A stretch of DNA of 64,000 bases, taken from contig NZ_LR593887.1 in assembly GCF_901538355.1 (NCBI RefSeq), positions 3,634,920 to 3,698,919 on the forward strand, written 5' to 3'. Both the position numbers and the translations under genes were made by a program. Under the pieces are notes generated by a model. It saw only the letters and a list, made by a program, of their open reading frames with translations, was not told where the DNA came from and made no database searches. The stretch comes from Tuwongella immobilis. Its GTDB lineage: Bacteria; Planctomycetota; Planctomycetia; Gemmatales; Gemmataceae. Of the stretch, positions 1 through 7,887 are shown in pieces; position 1 is the stretch's first letter; each line of letters begins with the position of its first letter.

Positions 1-13
1 TCCTTGGGGCGAA

Positions 14-1348
14 TCACGGTCCGTTCATGATCGATCCACCGGGTGGTTGGTGCAACCCGGCTTCTCCCGACGGCTCATCGGTTCGGAAACGGAGCCGTCG
101 CTCGCCCGACTGTTGAAGCGATAGTGCCCAAATGGCACGAAACTCTCGATGCAATTGTTCCCAATCGCGGCGAATGTTCACCAATGGAACATTATTGACC
201 CGTTGGAATGCCTCTTCGGCATATCGGCTGACATTTGGAATCAAGGCTGCCGGGGCCGCGTGTGGGATGCGCTGGCGCAGTTGTTCCAAGACCCGCCCCG
301 CTTCCAATCCGGGGAGTTGAAGATTCACCGCTGCCACACGGATTGCCGGAGCAATCGATTCCAGAAGCGGTTCGATACTCTCCCAGTCTGCGCTTGCCCA
401 GACTTGCCAGCCACGACGACTGAGTTCCAGCAAGCATTGTTGGCGCCGCACCTGGTCGGGGTCAATCAGCAATAACCCCAACGCCGATTCACCAGGGTCG
501 ATTCCCTCGCAGCATTCGCCCACATTCCGAGTCGATTCGCGCTCCAAATCGGGACCCAACGCGCACAATTGCCCCACCAGAATTTCGAGCACCCGTTGCA
601 ATTCCGCGGGACTGTCCAAGAGCACTTGCGCGATCGGTGGGGCATCCGGCCCGATTCCCACCGTGATCCCATTGAGTTGGCGAACCACCTGCATCGCCTC
701 GGTATCGTTGGGCGCATCGCCGAAGAAGATCGGATACGCGGATTCGCCCAAATGTCCCAGAATCGTCTGGATGGCAGTCCCTTTGTCCCAGCCGTCCTGC
801 GGGGTGATTTCCAACGCTTGAGACACTTCCCGAGCGCGGAGTGCGGGGAAATCCTGCACGATTCGCAAGACTTCGGCGAGAAACTCCCCCGTTGCATCCT
901 CCGGAATGTGGCGATGATGAATCGCCATGGCAACCGGCTTGCGTTCCAACCACGCCTGGGAAAATCGCTCAATCACCGGCGCCAGCAATTGTTGGAGCCG
1001 ATCCAATTCGCAGCGAAAGGCATCGGCATGCGGATATTCCCAGCGATTGCCATTCAGCCACAGCTCAGCACCCCCCGATCCGGCGAACCAGATCGAGGGG
1101 AGCGCGACTTTCTGCTGGACATCGGCCAACGCGCGACCGCTAATGACCGCGACTTGCACGTTCGGCAGCTCATTGAGCGATGCCAGCAAGTTTCGCATCG
1201 CATCCGAAAGAATCGCCAGACTGGGGTGCGACACAATCGGGGTCAGCGTTCCATCGTAATCAAAGCAGCACGCGATGGGTCGATTTTGCCGAGCAATTGC
1301 CACCAGCGAATCGACCCAATCGGCGAACGGTTGACCATCCACACCCAT
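14..1348 (-). CDS. otsB: Trehalose-6-phosphate phosphatase with C-terminal pseudo-receiver domain
   Basis: Dephosphorylates trehalose 6-phosphate to trehalose in the cytoplasm. The 444-residue protein opens with a HAD phosphatase domain. Visible motifs are DYDGT at residues 30-34 (nucleophile D30, acid/base D32), ISGR at 69-72 and GDAPND at 210-215 for Mg binding. Family members usually end near residue 260. Here a further ~150 residues follow; 288-400 read like a response-regulator fold, but the usual phosphoacceptor Asp is Asn342 in VNLQLPG. The start is ATG at 1348, whose A is the last base of the otsA TAA stop (TAATG), so translation is probably coupled. In-frame upstream codons reaching 1429 lie inside otsA and are less likely. 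Function of the phosphatase domain is secure; the role of the tail is unknown. Confidence 0.9.
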   Translation of the reverse strand: MGVDGQPFADWVDSLVAIARQNRPIACCFDYDGTLTPIVSHPSLAILSDAMRNLLASLNELPNVQVAVISGRALADVQQKVALPSIWFAGSGGAELWLNGNRWEYPHADAFRCELDRLQQLLAPVIERFSQAWLERKPVAMAIHHRHIPEDATGEFLAEVLRIVQDFPALRAREVSQALEITPQDGWDKGTAIQTILGHLGESAYPIFFGDAPNDTEAMQVVRQLNGITVGIGPDAPPIAQVLLDSPAELQRVLEILVGQLCALGPDLERESTRNVGECCEGIDPGESALGLLLIDPDQVRRQQCLLELSRRGWQVWASADWESIEPLLESIAPAIRVAAVNLQLPGLEAGRVLEQLRQRIPHAAPAALIPNVSRYAEEAFQRVNNVPLVNIRRDWEQLHREFRAIWALSLQQSGERRLRFRTDEPSGEAGLHQPPGGSIMNGP

Positions 1349-2919
1349 TAGGACACTCCTTCCGAAGGGCGTCCCGCAGCACTCAAGCTGGGGAACTCGC
1401 CCGACGAGGTCGGATCGTTCCATTCCCAATCCGAGTCCATTTCCAACGGATCATCCACCATCTTGCCGACTTCGGACAGCAGCCGACCGGCCCAACGATA
1501 GATGTTGTTTTCCGAGACGGTTTTGCGCATGCGGCGCATTCGGCGGCGCTGTTCCTCGCTGGGCATCGATAGCGCCTCGTGGAACGCAGTGGCCACTTCT
1601 TGCACATCAAACGGATTGACCAAAATTGCATCGGTCAATTCGCGGGATGCCCCGGTGAAGTTGGAGAGAATCAGCGCCCCCTGCTCATCCGATCGGGCCG
1701 ACACGTATTCTTTGGCAACCAGATTCATGCCATCATGCAGCGAAGTGACAACACACCCAGCGGCCATCCGATACAGCAGCGTAACATCTTTGGGGCCATG
1801 ATGTTCGTTGAGCAAAATCACCGGCTTCCAGCGATCTTTGCCATGCTTCCAATTGATCTGCTCCGCCAATTGGTGAACACTTTCGTTGAGATCACGATAC
1901 GCTGGCAAATGCGTTCGACTTGGGGCACCAATTTGCAGAAAATGGAATTTCCCCTTCCATTCCGGATGCTGATCCAGCAGCCGATCGACCGCATTGAGCC
2001 GTTCCGGAATCCCCTTGGTGTAATCGACGCGATCCACGCCGACGAGAATCGGTAGATCACCCAGCCGATATTTGCGGCGAATCCGGGCCGCGTTCCGTTC
2101 CCAATCGTCGCCCAGATATTCCGCCGCCAAGTCCGGATCGACACTAATCGCATGCGGTCGCACCTGCGTCTCATGCTCATTGCGCGTGACGCTGAACTTT
2201 TCGCGGTCGATGCGGCATTCCACGGTCCGATCGACGGTTTCCAGGAAGTTATTGCAGTGCGATTGAATGTGGAACGACATCAGATCGTTCCCCAGCATTC
2301 CTTCGACAATCTGCTTCGCCCAGGGGCAAACATTGAAAATCTCGGCACTGGGCCAAGGAATGTGCCAAAACTGGGCGACAATCAAATCCGGCCGCGCCTG
2401 TTTGAGCAGACTCGGCAGCAACGCAAAATGATAATCTTGGACGAAGACCAACGCCGGCCCGCCCTGCGCTTCTTCCAGGACCGCCTCGGCAAACTTTTCA
2501 TTCACTTGCCGATAGGTTTCCCAGTGGGCAGGCTCGAACGTTGGGCGACAGTAAACCTGATGGCACAGCGGCCACAGGGTACTATTCGCAAAGCCGTAGT
2601 AATACTGCTCCTCTTCTTCCTTGGTCAACCAAACCCGTCGCAGGGTGTAGCTGGGATCATCCGGCGGAACCCCGACACGCCCCTTGCTATCCGAGACTTC
2701 CAGGTCGGCATCCCCCGAGCCGTGCGCCACCCAGACACCGCCACACGCTCGCATGACGGGATCCAATGCGGTTGTCAAGCCACCAGCGGGACGAATCCAT
2801 TCGATCTCGCCATCGCGATACCGGTGAATGTACGGCTCACGGTTCGCAACAACGATCAACTTCGCTCCCCCGAGTCGAGTCTGGGCCACATGTTCAAGAC
2901 GTGCTTTGGTCCAGGCCAT
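1348..2919 (-). CDS. otsA: Alpha,alpha-trehalose-phosphate synthase (GT20)
   Basis: Joins UDP-glucose and glucose 6-phosphate to make trehalose 6-phosphate, the substrate of the next gene. The 523-residue protein is a standard-length GT20 enzyme. It has the N-terminal VVANREPY segment, the RPAGGLTTAL glycine-rich loop, HDYH-like VQDYHFALLP, FWHIPWP, VDRVDYTKGIPERL and the C-terminal SLHDGMNLVAKEYV block. I chose ATG 2919 because AGAGGAAC sits about 8 bases upstream; the open frame runs back to 3045 but nothing there resembles the family. It is the first gene of an otsA-otsB operon that overlaps by one base. Trehalose synthesis suggests osmotic or desiccation protection. Confidence 0.95.
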   Translation of the reverse strand: MAWTKARLEHVAQTRLGGAKLIVVANREPYIHRYRDGEIEWIRPAGGLTTALDPVMRACGGVWVAHGSGDADLEVSDSKGRVGVPPDDPSYTLRRVWLTKEEEEQYYYGFANSTLWPLCHQVYCRPTFEPAHWETYRQVNEKFAEAVLEEAQGGPALVFVQDYHFALLPSLLKQARPDLIVAQFWHIPWPSAEIFNVCPWAKQIVEGMLGNDLMSFHIQSHCNNFLETVDRTVECRIDREKFSVTRNEHETQVRPHAISVDPDLAAEYLGDDWERNAARIRRKYRLGDLPILVGVDRVDYTKGIPERLNAVDRLLDQHPEWKGKFHFLQIGAPSRTHLPAYRDLNESVHQLAEQINWKHGKDRWKPVILLNEHHGPKDVTLLYRMAAGCVVTSLHDGMNLVAKEYVSARSDEQGALILSNFTGASRELTDAILVNPFDVQEVATAFHEALSMPSEEQRRRMRRMRKTVSENNIYRWAGRLLSEVGKMVDDPLEMDSDWEWNDPTSSGEFPSLSAAGRPSEGVS

Positions 2920-3352
2920 GGATGTTCCTCTGGATGAGTGAAATCGAATCCGTACCGGGTAATCTCCAATCCCCCGTTGGATTCCGGGCATCGAACTTGC
3001 AGCGAGAACCAAAGCAAACCGGGTGCCAAAGCGGCAGCATCGCAACGATCCTCTTCGCAGGATTGGAATTCATGCGAATCCAACTTGGCGATCCGATCAC
3101 GATTGGCGAACCGTTGTAAATCCAGCATGAATCGTCAGTTAGGCTGACGACGTTGGAGTTTGGCTGGTCGTGAAATGAGCGAATCACAGATGCGGAGAAA
3201 TTCCGGTTGTTGGAAAATCCCGGCCAAATGAATTCAATACGACCAACCGACGCGAATCTGTTTGGAAGGTGAACACGCTTCGTCGAATTGTTCAGAACTT
3301 GGACGCCTGTTCGCATTGTGGGCAGATGGCGATCCGCGACTTCGGAGTGACT
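2920..3352. promoter_or_regulatory. Divergent intergenic region otsA / histidine kinase
   Basis: About 430 bases without a convincing gene, lying between the divergent otsA and histidine-kinase starts, so it should hold both promoters. Short open frames here lack ribosome sites and family resemblance. The only structure I can point to is an inverted repeat TCGTCAG-TTAGG-CTGACGA at 3132-3150, which has no T-run and could be an operator. No clear -35/-10 pair was found. Confidence 0.4.
3132..3150. repeat. Inverted repeat, possible operator
   Basis: Perfect 7-base arms TCGTCAG and CTGACGA flank a 5-base loop in the divergent region between otsA and the NtrB-like kinase. No U-rich tail follows on either strand, so a regulator site is more likely than a terminator. 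Chance occurrence is possible. Confidence 0.35.
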
Positions 3353-4849
3353 ATGAACCCTCGGCTGATTACCGGCCTTACCATCCCACTCGCCGTGGTG
3401 AGTGTCTTGTTGCTGATTATCGCCATCGGCTCGGCGCTGTATGTCCGCAGTTTGCAGCAATCGATTTCGCATCTGATGTCGCACCACGTTGCCAGCGTGC
3501 GCGCAGCCCAAGAGTTGGAAATCAGCATTCGGGAAGTTCGCAGTCAGTTCGATCGGTATTTGATTACCGCAGACAAGAAGCATCTGGAGCCCGTGCCACG
3601 ATTGAAGGAACGCATTGAGGCCGCATTACTCGAGGCGGAATCCGCAGCCACCACCAACGCCGAATATGCGTTCATGCGACGGGCACGCGATGGCTGCGAT
3701 GCCTTTTTTCGCGGGTACGAATCGATCATCGCCAATCAACCCCCCGGCGGGTTGTATCCAAATATCATCGACTTGATCGAAACGGTGCGCTTGGGCGAAG
3801 TGCTCGAACCCGCACATGAATATCTTCGCTGGAACGAAGGAATGCTCTCCCGCACCAGCGAAGAAAATCGGGAACTGGTCGAGCGGCTCACGTTGGGCAT
3901 GTTGGGGCTGGGCATTTGCGGCGCCATCGGCGGCATGCTCGCGGGGTGGTTAATCTCGGCGGGCGTGCGGCGTTCGATGCAGCGAACCGAGGAGCGACTG
4001 CGCGACACGGCCGCTCAGCTCGATCAAGCCATCGCGCAACCGCATCCCCCCACCGATTCCACCTTGCAACCCGATTCGGCATTGGAACAGGTCACCGTTT
4101 CGGTTTCCGCCGTGCTGAAGCGATTACGCCAAACGGAACGCGATGCACTGCGTGCCGAGCAACTTGCGTGGGTTGGTCAAATGGCGGCGGGCATTGCCCA
4201 CGAAATTCGCAACCCGCTGATGGCCATCAAAATTCTCGTGCAAGTAGCGGCCGATCGTCGCTCCGGACAACCGCTGCGTGCCCGCGATTTGCAGGTGTTG
4301 GAAGAAGAGATCGTGCGGCTGGAGCAGATTGTCAACGGCTTTCTCGACTTCGCGCGCCCCACTCGACCCGAACTGCGCGAGGTCAATTTGGTCGAACTCG
4401 TGCAAAAATCGATCGAGCGACTCCGACAACGCGCCGAGCTTCACGGCGTGGAAGTGCAGATCGATTCGCCCCCGGAATCGCGTCTGTTGGTGCAAGCCGA
4501 TCCCAATCAACTTCGACAAGTGCTGGTCAACTTGGTCTACAATGCTCTCGATGCTCAACCGCAAGGCGGTACCATTTGCTTGGGGTGGGATTGTTCCTCG
4601 GAATCGATTGAATTGATTGTGGCCGATTCCGGCCCGGGACTTCCCCCCGAACTCGGAGAAATGATCTTTGAACCATTCATTAGCACGAAAGAATCGGGCA
4701 TGGGACTCGGATTGTCGATTTGTCGTCGTATTGTGGAATCGCATGGCGGTCGATTGACGGCGACGAATCGGCCCGAAGGTGGAGCCGAATTTCGGATCTG
4801 CCTGCAACGGGTAACCCATGATTCCCGACTGACTTCCGCTCAACGATAA
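3353..4849 (+). CDS. Membrane sensor histidine kinase (NtrB-like)
   Basis: Autophosphorylating sensor kinase of 498 residues, expected in the inner membrane. TM1 is at about 11-30 and TM2 at about 182-207. The ~150 residues between them are helical and probably a periplasmic four-helix sensor. A HisKA domain follows with H283 in GIAHEIRNPL, then a HATPase domain with NLVYNALDA (N box), ADSGPGLPP (G1) and MGLGLSICRRI (G2). The start is ATG 3353, with GGAG 6 bases upstream; the open frame extends back to 3269 without a ribosome site. It ends 18 bases before the sigma-54 response regulator, so the two are almost certainly cognate partners in one transcript. The signal sensed is unknown. Confidence 0.88.
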   Translation: MNPRLITGLTIPLAVVSVLLLIIAIGSALYVRSLQQSISHLMSHHVASVRAAQELEISIREVRSQFDRYLITADKKHLEPVPRLKERIEAALLEAESAATTNAEYAFMRRARDGCDAFFRGYESIIANQPPGGLYPNIIDLIETVRLGEVLEPAHEYLRWNEGMLSRTSEENRELVERLTLGMLGLGICGAIGGMLAGWLISAGVRRSMQRTEERLRDTAAQLDQAIAQPHPPTDSTLQPDSALEQVTVSVSAVLKRLRQTERDALRAEQLAWVGQMAAGIAHEIRNPLMAIKILVQVAADRRSGQPLRARDLQVLEEEIVRLEQIVNGFLDFARPTRPELREVNLVELVQKSIERLRQRAELHGVEVQIDSPPESRLLVQADPNQLRQVLVNLVYNALDAQPQGGTICLGWDCSSESIELIVADSGPGLPPELGEMIFEPFISTKESGMGLGLSICRRIVESHGGRLTATNRPEGGAEFRICLQRVTHDSRLTSAQR

Positions 4850-4867
4850 TCCCAGCAACCGCCCCCC

Positions 4868-6310
4868 GTGAGAATCGGTATGCCAACGCTGCTCCTGATC
4901 GACGACGAAGCCAATGTGATCTACTCCCTTCAAGCGGGGCTTGAATCCGATGAACTCACGATTATCTCTGCCCGCACCGCGAAACAGGGCTTCCGGCTGG
5001 TCGAGCAGAAACACCCCGATGTTATTCTCATCGATGTCCGACTCCCCGACATGAATGGCCTGGAGGCATTCGAGAAGATCAAAGAGTTGGACCCGCGCAT
5101 TCCCGTGATTGTGATTACCGCGTTTGCCACCACCGAAACCGCAATCGAAGCGATGAAGCGCGGCGCATTCGAGTATCTGCTCAAACCCGTGGACCTGCAT
5201 CAACTTCGGGAAATTGTCACCCGGGCCCTGGAACTGCGTCGCATGCAGAATGTCCCGACCCGATTCGATGAAACCGCTGCGGATGCCGTCCCGGGCGATG
5301 ATGTGATCGTGGGACAATCATTGGTGATGCAGCAAGTCTACAAAGCGATCGGACGGATTGCCTCGCAAGATGTGGCCGTGCTGATTTTGGGAGAATCCGG
5401 GACTGGCAAAGAACTGGTCGCACGGGCGATTTATCAGCATAGCAAACGAACCAAAGAACCCTTTCTGGCGATCAATTGCGCGGCCATCCCCGATTCGCTG
5501 CTGGAAAGCGAACTCTTCGGCCACGAGAAAGGCGCATTCACCGGCGCGGATCGTCAACGGGTGGGGAAATTTGAGCAGGCCAATGGAGGCACGCTGTTCC
5601 TGGACGAAATCGGCGATATGACCCCCACGACCCAGGCGAAAGTGCTGCGATTGCTGCAAGAACAGCAGTTCGAGCGCATCGGTGGGCAGCAACCCATTCG
5701 CACCGATGTGCGAATTATCGCCGCCACCAACCAGGATTTGGAGGCGATGTCCGCCGCGGGGAAATTTCGGCAGGATTTAATCTATCGCCTCAACGGCTAC
5801 ACCATCACCTTGCCGCCGCTGCGGGAGCGCATCGACGATATCCCCTTACTGGTGGAGCACTTCCTGCGCTTGGCCAATATCAAGCTGGAGAAGCATGTCC
5901 ACGCTGTCGCTCCCGAAGCGATGTCGTTATTGACCAAACATCCCTGGCCCGGAAATGTTCGAGAGTTGCAAAATGTCGTGCGCTACGGCGTGATTCAAGC
6001 GGTGGGCGAAATTCTCACGCCCGACGATCTACCCACCTCGGTTCGCGGTCGATCCGATTCGCCGATTGCCCGACCGGCAGAGGAATTACCGCATTGGGTG
6101 AAACGGGTGCGGGAACTGCTCGATTCCGGCGCGGGGGACATTTACCGAACGCTGTTGCATGAGTTTGATGCGGCCGTGTTACAGGAAGTGCTCCGCCATG
6201 TGAACGGCAATCAGGTGCATGCCAGCGAGTTGCTGGGAATCTCCCGGACGACGCTCCGATCCAAACTGGAAAGTCTGGATCACCCGCCAAGTGAACCATC
6301 CGGTCCATAA
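4868..6310 (+). CDS. Sigma-54-dependent response regulator (NtrC family)
   Basis: Transcription activator of 480 residues that works with sigma-54 RNA polymerase. The N-terminal receiver has the acidic DDE pair and the phosphoacceptor Asp in [11 protein letters not shown]. The central AAA+ domain has Walker A GESGTGKE, the sigma-54-contacting GAFTGA loop and Walker [10 protein letters not shown] Fis-type helix-turn-helix closes the protein ([19 protein letters not shown]). A GTG at 4868 and an ATG at 4880 are both possible starts; neither has a strong ribosome site. Most likely phosphorylated by the kinase encoded immediately upstream. Targets would be promoters with GG-N10-GC elements, none of which I could assign in this window. 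Confidence 0.92.
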   Translation: MRIGMPTLLLIDDEANVIYSLQAGLESDELTIISARTAKQGFRLVEQKHPDVILIDVRLPDMNGLEAFEKIKELDPRIPVIVITAFATTETAIEAMKRGAFEYLLKPVDLHQLREIVTRALELRRMQNVPTRFDETAADAVPGDDVIVGQSLVMQQVYKAIGRIASQDVAVLILGESGTGKELVARAIYQHSKRTKEPFLAINCAAIPDSLLESELFGHEKGAFTGADRQRVGKFEQANGGTLFLDEIGDMTPTTQAKVLRLLQEQQFERIGGQQPIRTDVRIIAATNQDLEAMSAAGKFRQDLIYRLNGYTITLPPLRERIDDIPLLVEHFLRLANIKLEKHVHAVAPEAMSLLTKHPWPGNVRELQNVVRYGVIQAVGEILTPDDLPTSVRGRSDSPIARPAEELPHWVKRVRELLDSGAGDIYRTLLHEFDAAVLQEVLRHVNGNQVHASELLGISRTTLRSKLESLDHPPSEPSGP

Positions 6311-6319
6311 TTTTCGCAA

Positions 6320-6413
6320 TTGCGATCACGCGTGAGGCAATCGCAAACGGATGTTGTCGATTGAAGAAAGCCGCATCCCCGCTTGCACGATTTGGCAACC
6401 GGGGACGCGTGAT
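6320..6413. terminator. Structured convergent intergenic region, possible bidirectional terminator
   Basis: Between the convergent ends of the NtrC-like gene and a DUF1501 gene, several arms can pair. ATCACGCG (6325-6332) pairs with CGCGTGAT (6406-6413). CCCCG (6377-6381) pairs with CGGGG (6400-6404). TTGCGAT (6320-6326) pairs with ATCGCAA (6340-6346), which competes with the first pairing. T-runs are weak, so the terminator call is tentative. Confidence 0.35.
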
Positions 6414-6436
6414 GTAACTCGTTGCTGGCAAAATGG

Positions 6437-7861
6437 TTACGAGCGAATGATTTCGTGAACGACATGCCCCGCAACATCAGTCAGCCGGAAATCGCGCCCG
6501 GCAAACCGGAACGTCAGCCGGGTGTGATCGACCCCCAGGAGGTGCAGCAAGGTCGCGTGCATATCGTGCATGTGGACCTTGTCTTGCACGGCATGATGGC
6601 CAAACTCGTCGGTCTGCCCGAAGCTGAAGCCGGGCTTGACGCCACCACCGGCCAGCCACATCGTGAAGCCGCCCGGGTTGTGATCGCGCCCCGTGCCGTT
6701 CTTTTCGGCATACGGTGTCCGACCAAATTCACCGCCGAACCAAACGAGCGTATCTTCCAACAACCCGCGCGCCTTGAGATCGGTCAACAATCCCGACACG
6801 GGCTGATCGACCGCCTTGGCATGATCCGCATGCTTGGGCAGATTCGAGTGCTGATCCCAAGCCGGGTTGTCGGAGTTATCCCCATACGTGACTTGCACAT
6901 ACCGCACGCCGGATTCCAACAGCCGACGCGCCATCAAGCATTGGCGACCGAACGAATCGGTTGGTTGTGCGCCAATCCCGTACAGCTTCTGAGTCGCCTG
7001 CGATTCCTTGGCCAAATCGAGAATTTCCGGCGCTTTCGTCTGCATCCGGTAAGCCAGTTCATACGACCCGATCACCGCTTCCAACTCGGTATCGTTGGAA
7101 TTCATCCGGAATTGTTCGCGGTTGATCCGATTCAACAATTCGAGCTGCCGCTGCTGGGCATCCACCGATTGCGTTTGATTCGTGATGTTGCGGATATTCG
7201 CGTCTTTTGCCGGAACGCCGGCACGACCAATCGCGGTGCCTTGGAATTTCGTCGGCAGGAACGCATTGCTGAAGTTGCGCGGCCCGCCGTTGCCCATCGA
7301 CGGCAGAATCGTCACGAAACCGGGCAGATCCTGATTCTCGCTCCCCAGCCCGTAGGTGACCCACGATCCGACCGATGGCCGAACCAAATTGATCGAGCCG
7401 GTATGCAAGAACAGCGTGGCCGGCCCGTGTGCCACCCCTTCGGTGTGCATGCCATGCAGGAAACAGAGATCATCCACATGCGTGGCGATCTGCGGGAACA
7501 AATCGGAAACCATCTTCCCGGTTTGCCCGTATGGCCGAAACTTCCACAGCGGCTTCATCACGCGATGTTCCACGACTTTGCCAGTCTTGGCTTTGACGCG
7601 GGCATCATCAAACGACATCATCTTTCCGTCATCGCTCTGCAATCGCGGCTTGTGGTCAAAGCTATCGACATGACTGGGTCCACCTTGCATGAAGATGAAC
7701 AGCACGCGTTTGGCCTTCGCGGGGTGATGCAGCCCGGAGTTGTTCGCCTTCGCAATCGCTTGCGCAGCCAGCAGATCCGTCAACGCCAAATAGCCAAACC
7801 CACATCCGACCGAACGCAGCACATCGCGTCGGCTCAGACTCGGATTCATGGAATGTTGCAT
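6437..7861 (-). CDS. DUF1501 family secreted protein
   Basis: A 474-residue DUF1501 protein, a family resembling the alkaline-phosphatase/sulfatase superfamily and abundant in planctomycetes; no enzyme activity is firmly assigned. The N-terminus has a twin-arginine-like signal (SRRDVLRSVG followed by a hydrophobic stretch). Typical blocks are FIFMQGGPSHVDSFDHKP and WFGGEFGRTPYAEKNGTGRDH. ATG 7861 is chosen because GGAGG lies 7 bases upstream. It starts 26 bases after the stop of the DUF1549/DUF1553 gene on the same strand, the usual pairing in this phylum. This implies a joint extracytoplasmic function, often proposed to be complex-carbohydrate degradation. Confidence 0.9.
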   Translation of the reverse strand: MQHSMNPSLSRRDVLRSVGCGFGYLALTDLLAAQAIAKANNSGLHHPAKAKRVLFIFMQGGPSHVDSFDHKPRLQSDDGKMMSFDDARVKAKTGKVVEHRVMKPLWKFRPYGQTGKMVSDLFPQIATHVDDLCFLHGMHTEGVAHGPATLFLHTGSINLVRPSVGSWVTYGLGSENQDLPGFVTILPSMGNGGPRNFSNAFLPTKFQGTAIGRAGVPAKDANIRNITNQTQSVDAQQRQLELLNRINREQFRMNSNDTELEAVIGSYELAYRMQTKAPEILDLAKESQATQKLYGIGAQPTDSFGRQCLMARRLLESGVRYVQVTYGDNSDNPAWDQHSNLPKHADHAKAVDQPVSGLLTDLKARGLLEDTLVWFGGEFGRTPYAEKNGTGRDHNPGGFTMWLAGGGVKPGFSFGQTDEFGHHAVQDKVHMHDMHATLLHLLGVDHTRLTFRFAGRDFRLTDVAGHVVHEIIRS

Positions 7862-7887
7862 GAGAATTCCTCCGTTTCGAGCGTCAA

